This document shows positions 17,706 to 25,496 of a DNA stretch of 64,000 bases, piece by piece. Numbering within the stretch: position 1 is the first letter of the stretch; every line of letters begins with the position of its first letter. Both the position numbers and the translations under genes were made by a program. The stretch covers positions 186,001-250,000 of the forward strand of contig WGMG01000004.1 in assembly GCA_016125185.1 (NCBI GenBank). The letters are read 5' to 3'. The notes beneath the pieces are model-generated. The model did not search any database. It was not told the origin of the DNA and was given only the letters and a program-made list of their open reading frames with translations. This DNA comes from Armatimonadota bacterium. GTDB lineage: Bacteria; Armatimonadota; Fimbriimonadia; Fimbriimonadales; Fimbriimonadaceae.

Positions 17706-17757
17706 TCAAGCGCCGTGATGTTCCGTTGTCTCTGATGTCCCGCGCCACCGTCGGCGC
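17671..17757 (+). promoter_or_regulatory. his attenuator: mutually exclusive RNA hairpins over the leader peptide
   Basis: Helix A pairs GACATCA (17671-17677, first His codons) with TGATGTC (17733-17739). Helix B, nested inside, pairs CATCACCACGC (17691-17701, last His codons) with GCGCCGTGATG (17710-17720), 9 of 11 positions. A third hairpin pairs GCGCC (17742-17746) with GGCGC (17753-17757). The latter arm can instead pair over 6 bp with GCGCCG at 17710-17715, which is only free when helix B is melted. A stalled ribosome would cover the 5' strands of A and B. No U-run follows the last hairpin, so Rho or translation control may replace intrinsic termination. Confidence 0.65.
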
Positions 17758-17784
17758 CCCTCTCCCCAAAACCCCAAAAAGCCT

Positions 17785-18645
17785 ATGTCAGCTCTCGTAA
17801 AACTCGCACTCCCCACCGGACGGATTCAAAGTAACGTCTTCAAGCTCCTCAATGACGCCGGGGTCGAGATTCATGGCGGGCCGCGCTCCTATCGACCAGC
17901 GATCTCGCTCGACGGATTCGAGGCAAAGATCCTCAAGACCCAGAACATCGTCGAGATGCTGGACATCGGTCGCCGTGATGTGGGCTTTGCCGGAGCCGAC
18001 TGGGTGAAGGAACTGAACGCCGACGTGGTGGAACTCCTCGATACCGGCATGGACGGCGTGCGAATCGTGGCCGCCGCGCCCGCTGGGTTTCCCGATGCTG
18101 AATCCTACAAGGGACGCCAACTGATCGTCGCCACCGAATATGTGAAGATCGCCGAGGAGTGGGTGCGGGCCAAAGGCTGGGATGCCAAGGTCATCCGCTC
18201 GTACGGCACCACCGAGGCCTTTCCGCCCGAAGACGCCGACTGCATTGTCGACAACACGTCCAGCGGCGCGACCCTCGAAGCCTCCAAGCTCTACATCATC
18301 GAAACCCTCCTTCGCTCCTCGACGCGCGTCTTTGCCAGCAAGCAGGCGATGGACGACCCCGATAAACGTGCGAAGATCGAGGACTTTGTGCTGATTTTGC
18401 GCTCGGTGATGAATGCGCGAACACGGGTGATGGTCGAAGTGAACGTCAGTAAAGAAGACTTGGAAGCCGTCGCCTCGATTCTGCCGTGCATGCGCCAACC
18501 CACCATCGCAGCCCTGCATGGGGACGCGGGCTACGTGGTGAAGGCAGCGGTGCAAAAGTCGGAACTGCCAACCCTGATCCCTATCATCAAGCAGAAAGGC
18601 GGCACCGACATCGTCGTCTCGACCCTCTCCAACGTGATTCCATGA
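17785..18645 (+). CDS. hisG: ATP phosphoribosyltransferase, long form
   Basis: HisG catalyses the first step of histidine synthesis, joining ATP and PRPP. The 286-residue length and the C-terminal domain (about residues 210-286, with VNVSKEDLEAVASILPCMR and TDIVVSTLSNVIP) identify the long form, which carries its own histidine-binding regulatory domain and needs no HisZ. The catalytic part shows KLALPTGRIQ, FAGADWVKE and the PRPP loop DCIVDNTSSGATLEA. The ATG follows CCCCAAAAAGCCT, with no ribosome-binding site. It is the first gene after the leader peptide; hisH follows after 156 bases that contain a REP-like repeat. Confidence 0.95.
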   Translation: MSALVKLALPTGRIQSNVFKLLNDAGVEIHGGPRSYRPAISLDGFEAKILKTQNIVEMLDIGRRDVGFAGADWVKELNADVVELLDTGMDGVRIVAAAPAGFPDAESYKGRQLIVATEYVKIAEEWVRAKGWDAKVIRSYGTTEAFPPEDADCIVDNTSSGATLEASKLYIIETLLRSSTRVFASKQAMDDPDKRAKIEDFVLILRSVMNARTRVMVEVNVSKEDLEAVASILPCMRQPTIAALHGDAGYVVKAAVQKSELPTLIPIIKQKGGTDIVVSTLSNVIP

Positions 18646-18716
18646 CGAGATCAGCGAATCGGCTAAATGATTCTCCCTTGCCAATTAGTAGCAAGCAATC
18701 AATAGCGGCGCACAAA

Positions 18717-18767
18717 GATACCTCTCCGGATGGAGAGGTCGGTGAGCTTGCGAACCGGGTGAGGGGC
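18717..18767 (+). repeat. REP-like dispersed palindromic repeat, copy B, between hisG and hisH
   Basis: CCTCTCC/GGAGAGG (18721-18738, 4-base loop) is followed by TCGGTGAGCTTGCGAACCGG, whose CGGT and ACCG ends pair. Copies A and C share this design. The element interrupts the otherwise overlapping his genes and may trim or stabilise the transcript. Confidence 0.7.
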
Positions 18768-18801
18768 GCAAAACCTTGCCTTGGCAGAACGGGTGGTTGT
18801 A

Positions 18802-19401
18802 ATGAGTAAAACTATCACCATCATCAACACGGGTGTCGCCAACATCGCCTCCGTCCAGTCCGCTTTCTCCAAGCTCGGCTACGAATGCGCGTTCGCCCAA
18901 ACCGCCGATGAAGTTTTCGAGAACCCCGCCGTCATCCTCCCGGGTGTCGGCGCTTTTGGGGCCGGAATGAAGGCCCTCGACGACCTCGGATTCACGCGCG
19001 CGCTCCGGCTCCGAATCGAGTCGGGCAAGGCCACCCTGGCCGTCTGCCTTGGCATGCAGTTATTGTGCGAATCCAGCGAAGAAACGCCTGGCGTCGCGGG
19101 TCTGGGCATCCTCAAAGCCCCGATTCGCCGCTTTGCTCAAGGCGTGCGGGTGCCGCACTTCGGCTGGAATCTGGTCGAGTCGTCATCCCCGTTCTTCGGT
19201 TCGGGCTACGCCTACTTCGCCAATTCGTATCGGCTCGATAAGGCTCCGGCGGGCTGGGAGGTCGCCACCTGCGACCACGGAGGGGAATTCGTCGCCGCCA
19301 TCCGGCGTGGGAGCGTGGTCGCCGCCCAATTCCACCCCGAGATATCGAGCTCATACGGAAGGGAACTGCTGAAGAAGTGGCTGGAGGGCGTGCGATGGTA
19401 A
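18802..19401 (+). CDS. hisH: Imidazole glycerol phosphate synthase, glutaminase subunit
   Basis: HisH releases ammonia from glutamine and feeds it to HisF to make imidazole glycerol phosphate and AICAR. The 199-residue class I glutaminase shows the oxyanion segment LPGVGAFGAGM, the nucleophile Cys in TLAVCLGMQLL (about residue 79) and the catalytic His-Glu in QFHPEISS (about residues 181-185). ATG 18802 is chosen because the family begins with a short strand like TITIINTGVANI. It overlaps hisF by 7 bases, which suits the tight HisH:HisF complex. Confidence 0.94.
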   Translation: MSKTITIINTGVANIASVQSAFSKLGYECAFAQTADEVFENPAVILPGVGAFGAGMKALDDLGFTRALRLRIESGKATLAVCLGMQLLCESSEETPGVAGLGILKAPIRRFAQGVRVPHFGWNLVESSSPFFGSGYAYFANSYRLDKAPAGWEVATCDHGGEFVAAIRRGSVVAAQFHPEISSSYGRELLKKWLEGVRW

Positions 19402-20147
19402 CCAAGCGAATCATCCCCTGCCTCGACTGCAAAGACGGCCGCGTGGTCAAAGGCATCCAATTCCAGGGCCTCACCGACGCCGGATCGCCGAGCGAACTAG
19501 CCGCCCGCTACGAACTGGAAGGCGCCGATGAACTCGTCGTCCTTGACGTCGGCGCAACCGTCGGCGGCCGAGACATCCAGATGCAGACCGTGAAAGAAGT
19601 CCGCGCCGAGCTCTCTATTCCCCTCACCGTTGGTGGCGGCGTCCGCACCGTCGAGGACATCGAAAAGCTCCTCCATTCTGGGGCAGACAAGGTTTCGATG
19701 AACTCCGCCGCGGTCGTAAATCCCAACCTGGTGGCCGAAGCCAGCAAGGCGTTTGGGGCCCAATGCACCGTCGTCGCGATCGACACCAAACGCTTCGGAA
19801 AGCAGTGGATGGTGCTCACTAAGTCCGGCACCGAACCCCAGCCGCTCGATACCATCGACTGGGCAAAGAAGGTCGAAGACCTCGGCGCGGGCGAAATTCT
19901 GCTCACCAGTTTCGACCGTGACGGAACCCAGCTTGGCTACGACCTGGAACTGCTGTTGGCTGTCACCGACGCAGTTCAAATACCGGTCATTGCGTCGGGC
20001 GGAGCCAAAGTGACCCAAGACCTTGTGCGCGCGTTCGAAGCCGGAGCCGATGCGGTGCTGGCGGCATCGATGTTCCACTATCAAACCACCACCATCGGAA
20101 AAGTGAAGCAAGAACTACGACAAGCAGGCGTCGAGGTGCGGCTGTGA
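19395..20147 (+). CDS. hisF: Imidazole glycerol phosphate synthase, cyclase subunit
   Basis: The 250-residue (beta-alpha)8 barrel cyclises PRFAR with ammonia from HisH. It opens with RIIPCLDCKDGRVVKG, containing the first catalytic Asp. VAIDTKRFGKQWMVLT carries the second catalytic Asp and LLTSFDRDGTQLGYD forms the phosphate-side loop. VGGGVRTVEDI and VIASGGAKV are the half-barrel phosphate sites. The start lies inside hisH and its stop overlaps the GTG of the next gene (GTGA), so translation is coupled on both sides. Confidence 0.95.
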   Translation: MVTKRIIPCLDCKDGRVVKGIQFQGLTDAGSPSELAARYELEGADELVVLDVGATVGGRDIQMQTVKEVRAELSIPLTVGGGVRTVEDIEKLLHSGADKVSMNSAAVVNPNLVAEASKAFGAQCTVVAIDTKRFGKQWMVLTKSGTEPQPLDTIDWAKKVEDLGAGEILLTSFDRDGTQLGYDLELLLAVTDAVQIPVIASGGAKVTQDLVRAFEAGADAVLAASMFHYQTTTIGKVKQELRQAGVEVRL

Positions 20148-21403
20148 TTATCCCGTCCATCGACCTCCAAAGCGGCAAAGCCGTCCAACTGATCGGCGGT
20201 AAGGACTTTGCCATCGACGGTGGCGACCCGCAAAACTGGGCCAACGAGTTTGGCCTCGCCTCCGAAATCGCCGTGATCGACCTCGATGCCGCCATGAACA
20301 CCGGCTCGAACCGCGAGACCATCGTCTCACTCCTGAAAGGTCGACGATGCCGGGTCGGCGGCGGAATCCGAAGTGTCGAAGACGCCCTTTTCTATCTCGA
20401 CGCCGGCGCAACCCAGGTCATCATCGGCACCAAAGCCACGCCAGAACTGCTCTCCCAACTCCCGCGAGAGCGGGTCATCGCCGCACTCGATACCAAGCAC
20501 GACGAGGTCGTCGTCGATGGCTGGGCCACCAATACCAAGGCGAAAATCGAAGACAAAATCGAGGAGCTGAAGCCCTACGTTGGCGGCTTTTTGGTCACCT
20601 TTGTCGAGCTCGAAGGTCGCATGAACTCCATCGACATCGAGCGATCGCGACGGCTCAAGAATCTCTGCGGCGACGTTAAGCTCACCGTCGCCGGCGGCGT
20701 CGCCAAAACGGAAGAGATTGCCGAACTCGACGCGTTGGGGATCGATGTGCAGGTCGGTATGGCCCTCTACTCGCGCAAAATGGCCTATCCAGATGCGGTC
20801 ATCGCGCCTCTAATCCGGCGCGTCCCGCAGGGTCCGTGGGCCACCGTCGTCTGCAACGAACACGGCGTCGCCCTCGGCCTCGCGTGGTCGTCGCTGGAGT
20901 CAATCCAACTCGCCTTCAAAGAGCAGAGGGGCATCTATTGGTCCCGCTCGCGACAGCAGATTTGGCGCAAAGGCGAGACGTCGGGTGCCGTCCAAGAACT
21001 TCTGCGCGTGGACCTCGATTGTGACCGCGATGCCATCCGCTTTACGGTTCGGCAGGGCGGAGCCGGCTTCTGCCACCTCAACACCACGACCTGTTGGGGC
21101 GACGCGGCAGGACTGACGAAGCTGGAAGAAACCATGGTCGCCCGTAAGCGCACGGCGACGCCGGGCTCCTACACCAACCGTCTATTCTCCGACGACGACC
21201 TGCTGAACGCCAAGATCACCGAAGAAGCCAAGGAGCTAACCGAAGCGACCGACCGCGATCATATCACTAAGGAGGCCGCCGATGTGTTGTACTTTACGCT
21301 CGCGAAGCTCACCAAAGAGGGCATTCCCCTTAGCGATGTTGCCGCCGAATTGGACATGCGAGCGCGAAAGGTCACCCGCCGACCGGGAGACAAGAAATCA
21401 TGA
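20144..21403 (+). CDS. hisA-hisI-hisE: HisA-HisI-HisE fusion: ProFAR isomerase / PRA-CH / PRA-PH
   Basis: Three enzymes are read in one 419-residue chain with no internal stop. Residues 1-222 are HisA, an isomerase barrel with D7 in IIPSIDLQSGKAV, VGGGIRSVED (71-80), D116 in ALDTKHDEVVVDGW and TVAGGVAKTEEI. The loop that normally holds the second catalytic Asp reads VTFVELEGRMNSID and differs from the usual bacterial TDI-RDG. Residues 225-320 are HisI, phosphoribosyl-AMP cyclohydrolase, with YWSRSR, KGETSG, DCDRD (292-296) and zinc cysteines C293, C310 and C317. Residues 325-419 are HisE, the pyrophosphatase, with KITEEAKEL and EAADVLYF. Bacteria often fuse hisI with hisE; adding hisA is unusual. 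It overlaps hisF and hisD by 4 bases each. Confidence 0.92.
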   Translation: MIIPSIDLQSGKAVQLIGGKDFAIDGGDPQNWANEFGLASEIAVIDLDAAMNTGSNRETIVSLLKGRRCRVGGGIRSVEDALFYLDAGATQVIIGTKATPELLSQLPRERVIAALDTKHDEVVVDGWATNTKAKIEDKIEELKPYVGGFLVTFVELEGRMNSIDIERSRRLKNLCGDVKLTVAGGVAKTEEIAELDALGIDVQVGMALYSRKMAYPDAVIAPLIRRVPQGPWATVVCNEHGVALGLAWSSLESIQLAFKEQRGIYWSRSRQQIWRKGETSGAVQELLRVDLDCDRDAIRFTVRQGGAGFCHLNTTTCWGDAAGLTKLEETMVARKRTATPGSYTNRLFSDDDLLNAKITEEAKELTEATDRDHITKEAADVLYFTLAKLTKEGIPLSDVAAELDMRARKVTRRPGDKKS

Positions 21404-22728
21404 TTCCGCTGATCCGATGGAGCCAGGCCGACGACGCCACCAAGACGCGCGTCTTGCGCCGGGCCCAGGCGTCCTTCGCTCAGATTGAGGGCGATGTTCG
21501 CCACTGGATTGGTCAAGTCCAAACCCGGGGCGACCAAGCCATTCTCGACTACATTCGGCACTTCGACCAGCGTGACGGTCGGATCGGAAAGTTCGCGGTA
21601 GCCGAGTTCGGAGTGCACAACTTCCGAGTCACCGACCTTGACCGCGAACACGCCTACGACACCATCGACGGCGATCTTCTGCTGAGCATCCGACATCAGG
21701 TTGAGCTATCGCGCAAATTTCATGAAGCCTACGCCGCCAATCTGCCCAGTCGGTTCGAAATCGAGCAAGCACCCGGCGTAGTGGCGGGCTATCGTCGGTT
21801 GCCGGTCGCTTCGGCGGGTCTGTATGTGCCTGCTGGGAAGGCGCCCCTGCCGACCGTCGCACAGATCCTGACTGTCGCGGCCCGGTCGGCGGGAGTGCCC
21901 CGCACCGTCGTCTGTTTCCCACCCACGAACGAGGTCAGTGAGACCGCGATTTTGGTCGCCGCCACCGAGGCTGGGGCCGACGAAATCTACCGAGTCGGCG
22001 GCATCGCCGCCATCGCTGCGCTGGCGTATGGAACCGAAACCATTCAGCCCGTCGACGTCATCGCTGGACCGGGCAACCCCTGGGTGCAAGCGGCCAAGCT
22101 GGCCGTCTCTGGCCAGGTCGGCATCGACATGATCGCTGGCCCCAGCGAGGCCATGATCGTAGCCGATGAACTCGCCAAGCCCGAGTACGTCGCCGCCGAT
22201 ATCCTGGCTCAATGCGAGCATGGATCGGACTCAGCCGGGGTACTCGCCACCACTTCGATGGCGTTCGCCGAAGCGGTCAAGACCGCTATCGAGCGGCAGT
22301 TGGTCGGACTCGACCGGCAAGGCTATTTGGCCAAATCGCTCAGTCAGTTTTCCGCGCTCATCGTCGTCGATTCGGACGATGCGTTGATCGACCTGGTGAA
22401 CGAATACGCGCCCGAGCACTTAGAGATTCAGACCGCCGATCCCGATGGTTTCTTTGCCCAGGTCCGCAATGCCGGCTCCTGCTTCTTGGGTGGAGACTCG
22501 CCCATCGCGGCGGGCGACTACGCAACCGGCACGAACCACACTCTACCCACTGGCACGGCAACGCGCTACGCCTCCGCCGTCTCGCCGGAAACGTTCATCA
22601 AGACGATCCAATATCAGCGGCTGAGCAAAGACGGTCTGGCCGAGCTAAAGCCGATCGTCGAACATGTTTCCGACGCCGAAGGTCTGGACGCGCACAAGCG
22701 ATCAGTGCAGATTCGATTCGAAGGCTAA
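21400..22728 (+). CDS. hisD: Histidinol dehydrogenase
   Basis: HisD oxidises L-histidinol to histidine in two NAD-dependent steps. The 442-residue protein shows GLYVPAGKAPLPT, RVGGIAAIAALAYGTE, DVIAGPGNPWVQAAK and IDMIAGPSE. AQCEHGSDS carries two zinc ligands, APEHLEI the catalytic Glu-His pair, AGDYATGTNHTLPT and GLDAHKRS the remaining metal ligands. The N-terminus is ordinary for the family. Its ATG overlaps the hisA-I-E stop (ATGA), so the two are coupled. The operon ends here, with a multi-hairpin element 10 bases downstream; hisB and hisC are not in the window. Confidence 0.95.
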   Translation: MIPLIRWSQADDATKTRVLRRAQASFAQIEGDVRHWIGQVQTRGDQAILDYIRHFDQRDGRIGKFAVAEFGVHNFRVTDLDREHAYDTIDGDLLLSIRHQVELSRKFHEAYAANLPSRFEIEQAPGVVAGYRRLPVASAGLYVPAGKAPLPTVAQILTVAARSAGVPRTVVCFPPTNEVSETAILVAATEAGADEIYRVGGIAAIAALAYGTETIQPVDVIAGPGNPWVQAAKLAVSGQVGIDMIAGPSEAMIVADELAKPEYVAADILAQCEHGSDSAGVLATTSMAFAEAVKTAIERQLVGLDRQGYLAKSLSQFSALIVVDSDDALIDLVNEYAPEHLEIQTADPDGFFAQVRNAGSCFLGGDSPIAAGDYATGTNHTLPTGTATRYASAVSPETFIKTIQYQRLSKDGLAELKPIVEHVSDAEGLDAHKRSVQIRFEG

Positions 22729-22737
22729 TTAACCTAC

Positions 22738-22849
22738 TTTGGGAGTGCTCCGACCTGTCGGAGCTTTTGACCCGCGAGACCTGTCTCGCGCAATGACAGC
22801 GAAGCAGGCTTCGCAGAGAAAAGCGATCACAGGTGATCGCACTCCCAAA
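22738..22849. repeat. Symmetric four-hairpin element enclosed by an 11-bp outer stem
   Basis: The outer arms TTTGGGAGTGC (22738-22748) and GCACTCCCAAA (22839-22849) are perfect complements. Between them lie four hairpins: 22747-22764 (7-bp stem, loop CCTG), 22773-22790 (7 bp, loop CCTG), 22799-22814 (6 bp, loop CAGG) and 22823-22840 (7 bp, loop CAGG). CAGG is the reverse complement of CCTG, so the element reads alike on both strands. Hairpins 1 and 4 share two bases with the outer arms. It sits 10 bases after hisD and could end transcription or be a mobile or structural DNA element. Confidence 0.8.
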
Positions 22850-22938
22850 ATGTCGGAAAACCATGCAAACCCTTGGTCATCGATTCATATTCCCCTAGAC
22901 AAGTGGAATTTATGATGATACAAACCCTAACGAAGACA

Positions 22939-22984
22939 ACATCATCACCATCCTCTATATCTTTAGAGGATGGTGATAGTGATG
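22939..22984 (-). terminator. Long hairpin after the DOMON-like/GH16 operon
   Basis: A perfect 12-bp stem (TCACCATCCTCT at 22945-22956 with its complement at 22965-22976) has an 8-base loop. It can be extended by 5 bp after a 3-base bulge. It lies just 3' of the minus-strand gene ending at 22993, as expected of a terminator, but the U-run is weak. Confidence 0.6.
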
Positions 22985-22992
22985 AACGTTGC

Positions 22993-23544
22993 CTAGATAA
23001 GCTTGGTGAGCGGCACCCAGTCCTGCGGACGATGGAAGTCGACCGCCCCCAGAGGAACCGCCGAGTGAAGGTTCTCGAGAGGAGGGTCCTCGTCAGGACA
23101 GCCGCCGAGGATGATCGTGGCATTGGCTCGCAAGCCATCGGACGGCCCCAAGCATCGCTGGATCTCCTCATGTCGAATCGAGATCGTGGCGACCCAGCCA
23201 TTTGGACCCGGCCAGGCTTCGGTCCGAGTCTTGGGAGGAGGAGTGTTGTCGGCTCGTACCCTCGGCGACACAAAGACGCAGGCCCACTTCGCTCCGGTCG
23301 GCGATAAGTTGAATTCCAAATACCTTCCCGTAGCCGGGTTGAACAGCCAAAACTCGCCGCAATCCCACCGCCAAAGGCCTTCAATGAATTCGGATGGCTC
23401 ATAAGGAGTGTCGTAAAAAGCGGGCAACGGTGACATGAATGAGACCTTGATGGTCTCGTCGTCGATGTCGATCTTATAAGCGGCTTCGGCCTTGGGCGGA
23501 CCGGCAAAGCTCGTCTCGAAGCCTCGCCAATTGCCTTCCGTCAT
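22993..23544 (-). CDS. DOMON-like/CBM9-type domain protein
   Basis: The 183-residue protein has no clear signal peptide. Phrases such as FIEGLWRWDCGEFWLFNP, TGRYLEFNLSPTGAKWACVF and GWVATISIRHEEI follow the pattern of single-domain DOMON-like proteins related to family 9 carbohydrate-binding modules, a beta-sandwich that binds sugars or haem. It overlaps the GH16 gene by 4 bases and is downstream of it in the same transcript, which favours a link to polysaccharide use. No catalytic residues are evident. Confidence 0.65.
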   Translation of the reverse strand: MTEGNWRGFETSFAGPPKAEAAYKIDIDDETIKVSFMSPLPAFYDTPYEPSEFIEGLWRWDCGEFWLFNPATGRYLEFNLSPTGAKWACVFVSPRVRADNTPPPKTRTEAWPGPNGWVATISIRHEEIQRCLGPSDGLRANATIILGGCPDEDPPLENLHSAVPLGAVDFHRPQDWVPLTKLI

Positions 23545-24365
23545 GGCTTCTGATACACCCGCACATAGTCGATTTCAAACCGCGAAGGGAATGGCTCCTT
23601 GCTTGGATCGCCGCCCGTGCTCCCGATCGCCAGGTTCAAAATCATGTGTTGCTTCTGGTGGAACGGATTGAACCCGTCCTTGTTGCGCGTGTTCGAGATG
23701 TCCGTCTCATTCATCAGCCGGTCATCGACGTACAGTCGAATCCAGTGCGCATCCCAATCCATGCGCCAAACGTGGAATTTCAAAGCCCAATCCTTATCTT
23801 GGGTGTAAAACTCTTTCATCGGTACCGCGACCGCGTCCCATTTGCCGCCGCCCTCGCCGTACGCCGTATTCGCGTGAAGCTTCTGCTGGTAATACTCCAT
23901 CAGGTCGATCTCCCCGTTGCTCGGCCACGGATGTGTGTCGCCTACAAACCAGATCGCCGGCCAGAGACCATCGTGAGGAATAATCCGAGCCCGAATCTCG
24001 AACCGACCGTACAGCCACGAGTAAAGGCCGCGCGTCTCGATCGCCCCCGACGTGTATTCGGCGTACTGCCGCGACCGTCGCCAATCTTCCTGTGGCCTGG
24101 ACGCCGCACCTTGCGGCTTGCCCGAAATCGAGGGATCATACGAAGGGTTGGGTCGCTGTTCGTGCCGACCCTGGATCACGCAGAGCCCGTTTTCCACAAA
24201 TACGTTGCTCCGCTGGTACCACTGCAACTCGCGGTTGCGCACGAACCCCATCTCGTACGTCCACTTTGTCCCATCCACTCGCCCCGGCTTGTCGAACTCA
24301 TCGGAAAACACTAACCGATAGCCATCGTTCAAAACAACCGCGGAGAGAAGAAGGGGTACGAGCAT
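23541..24365 (-). CDS. Secreted family 16 glycoside hydrolase (beta-glucanase type)
   Basis: The 274-residue enzyme has a short signal peptide (MLVPLLLSAVVLNDG). The GH16 catalytic motif is NGEIDLMEYYQ (about residues 146-156), whose two Glu residues are nucleophile and acid/base. YRLVFSDEFDKPGRVDGTKW, GRFEIRARIIPHDGLWPAIW and the closing FEIDYVRVYQKP are standard for the jelly-roll fold. The motif EIDxxE with an added residue fits laminarinase or other beta-1,3-glucanases rather than lichenase, but substrate assignment is tentative. It is the first gene of a two-gene unit. Confidence 0.9.
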   Translation of the reverse strand: MLVPLLLSAVVLNDGYRLVFSDEFDKPGRVDGTKWTYEMGFVRNRELQWYQRSNVFVENGLCVIQGRHEQRPNPSYDPSISGKPQGAASRPQEDWRRSRQYAEYTSGAIETRGLYSWLYGRFEIRARIIPHDGLWPAIWFVGDTHPWPSNGEIDLMEYYQQKLHANTAYGEGGGKWDAVAVPMKEFYTQDKDWALKFHVWRMDWDAHWIRLYVDDRLMNETDISNTRNKDGFNPFHQKQHMILNLAIGSTGGDPSKEPFPSRFEIDYVRVYQKP

Positions 24366-24425
24366 GCCCCAAGTTTAACTCAACCTTTTCCGCCTGCGCC
24401 CTCTCAATAGGTATGGAGGTGGACT

Positions 24426-25496
24426 GTGGAAACCAAACCCGGCCCACTAGCCGTAGTGACTGTCAACATGATCCGACGCGCTTATATCCCCATTTTTCTC
24501 CTCGCCCTGTCGAGTTCGGTATTTGCCCAAATCACCGCCAACGACCGCAAAGAGGTCATCGATAGCCTTTCCAAAGTCATGATCGAGCGGTACGTCGTCA
24601 AAACCAAAGCCGAGGAGGTCGCCAAAACGATCAAAGCCAACCTCGCCAGCGGCGCATACGACTCCCTTTCCGACGGCAAAGAGTTCGCCGCCAAACTCGC
24701 CGCCGATGCCAACGCCATCTGCCGAGACGCCCACTTCCGCATTCGGTACAGCGACTCGGTCCTACCCGTGCGGAAGGACGCCACCGAACCTTCCAAAAGC
24801 GAACTGGACGCTCAAGAAAAGTTCGAGCGCCAGGTCAACTACGGTTTCGAAGAGGTGAAGCGCCTCAACGGTAATGTCGGCTACATCCACTTCCGCGGAT
24901 TCATGGACCCCCAAAAGGCCGCCCGCGCCATTCAGGCCTCGATGCAGTTCGTACAAGACACCGACGCCCTCATCTTCGATATCCGCGACAACGGCGGCGG
25001 CGACCCCGAAACGGTCAAGAATATCTGTAGCTACCTCTTCGACAAGCCGACCCATATCAACGACATTCTCTTCCGCGAGGGTGACAAGACTCGGCGACAG
25101 GAGTACCGAACCGGCAAGGCCAAGGGCTCGGTGTACACTAAGCCGATCTACGTGCTCGTCAGCAAGCGCACTGGCTCTGGTGCCGAAGAGTTTGCATACG
25201 ACCTTCAGACCCAAAAGCGGGCGACCATCATCGGCGAGAACACCTGGGGTGGCGCAAATCCGGGTGGTAACGTCCGTCTCACCGACCACTTCATGGCCTT
25301 CATCCCCGGCGGCATGGCTCAAAACCCGATCACGAAGACGAATTGGGAAGGCGTTGGCGTTACCCCCGACGTCAAATGCGACCCGCAAAACGGCCTGAAA
25401 GAAGCCCACACAATGGCCCTCAATAAACTGTTGGAGACTGCGACTGGTGACGACCGAACCCGCCTCACCGAGGCGCTCAAGATGGTCGGAAGCTAG
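24426..25496 (+). CDS. Secreted S41 family serine protease
   Basis: The 356-residue protein has a signal peptide (MIRRAYIPIFLLALSSSVFA). The interphotoreceptor retinoid-binding/C-terminal protease core follows: NVGYIHFRGFMD, LIFDIRDNGGGDPETVKN, and SKRTGSGAEEFAYDLQ with the nucleophile Ser near residue 250, then RATIIGENTWGGANP. No PDZ domain is present, so it is a tail-specific-protease relative of the short type. GTG 24426 is kept as start because GGAGGT lies 5 bases upstream; ATG 24468 would start right at the signal peptide. It ends tail-to-tail with the next gene, sharing CTAG. Confidence 0.85.
   Translation: METKPGPLAVVTVNMIRRAYIPIFLLALSSSVFAQITANDRKEVIDSLSKVMIERYVVKTKAEEVAKTIKANLASGAYDSLSDGKEFAAKLAADANAICRDAHFRIRYSDSVLPVRKDATEPSKSELDAQEKFERQVNYGFEEVKRLNGNVGYIHFRGFMDPQKAARAIQASMQFVQDTDALIFDIRDNGGGDPETVKNICSYLFDKPTHINDILFREGDKTRRQEYRTGKAKGSVYTKPIYVLVSKRTGSGAEEFAYDLQTQKRATIIGENTWGGANPGGNVRLTDHFMAFIPGGMAQNPITKTNWEGVGVTPDVKCDPQNGLKEAHTMALNKLLETATGDDRTRLTEALKMVGS

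Noticed and set aside
17708..17784. T-box riboswitch before hisG
   Set aside because: No T-box core sequence or specifier stem; the His-rich leader peptide explains the region better.
22738..22849. Four-hairpin element considered as a tRNA cloverleaf
   Set aside because: No T-loop, anticodon or acceptor features, and loops are only four bases.
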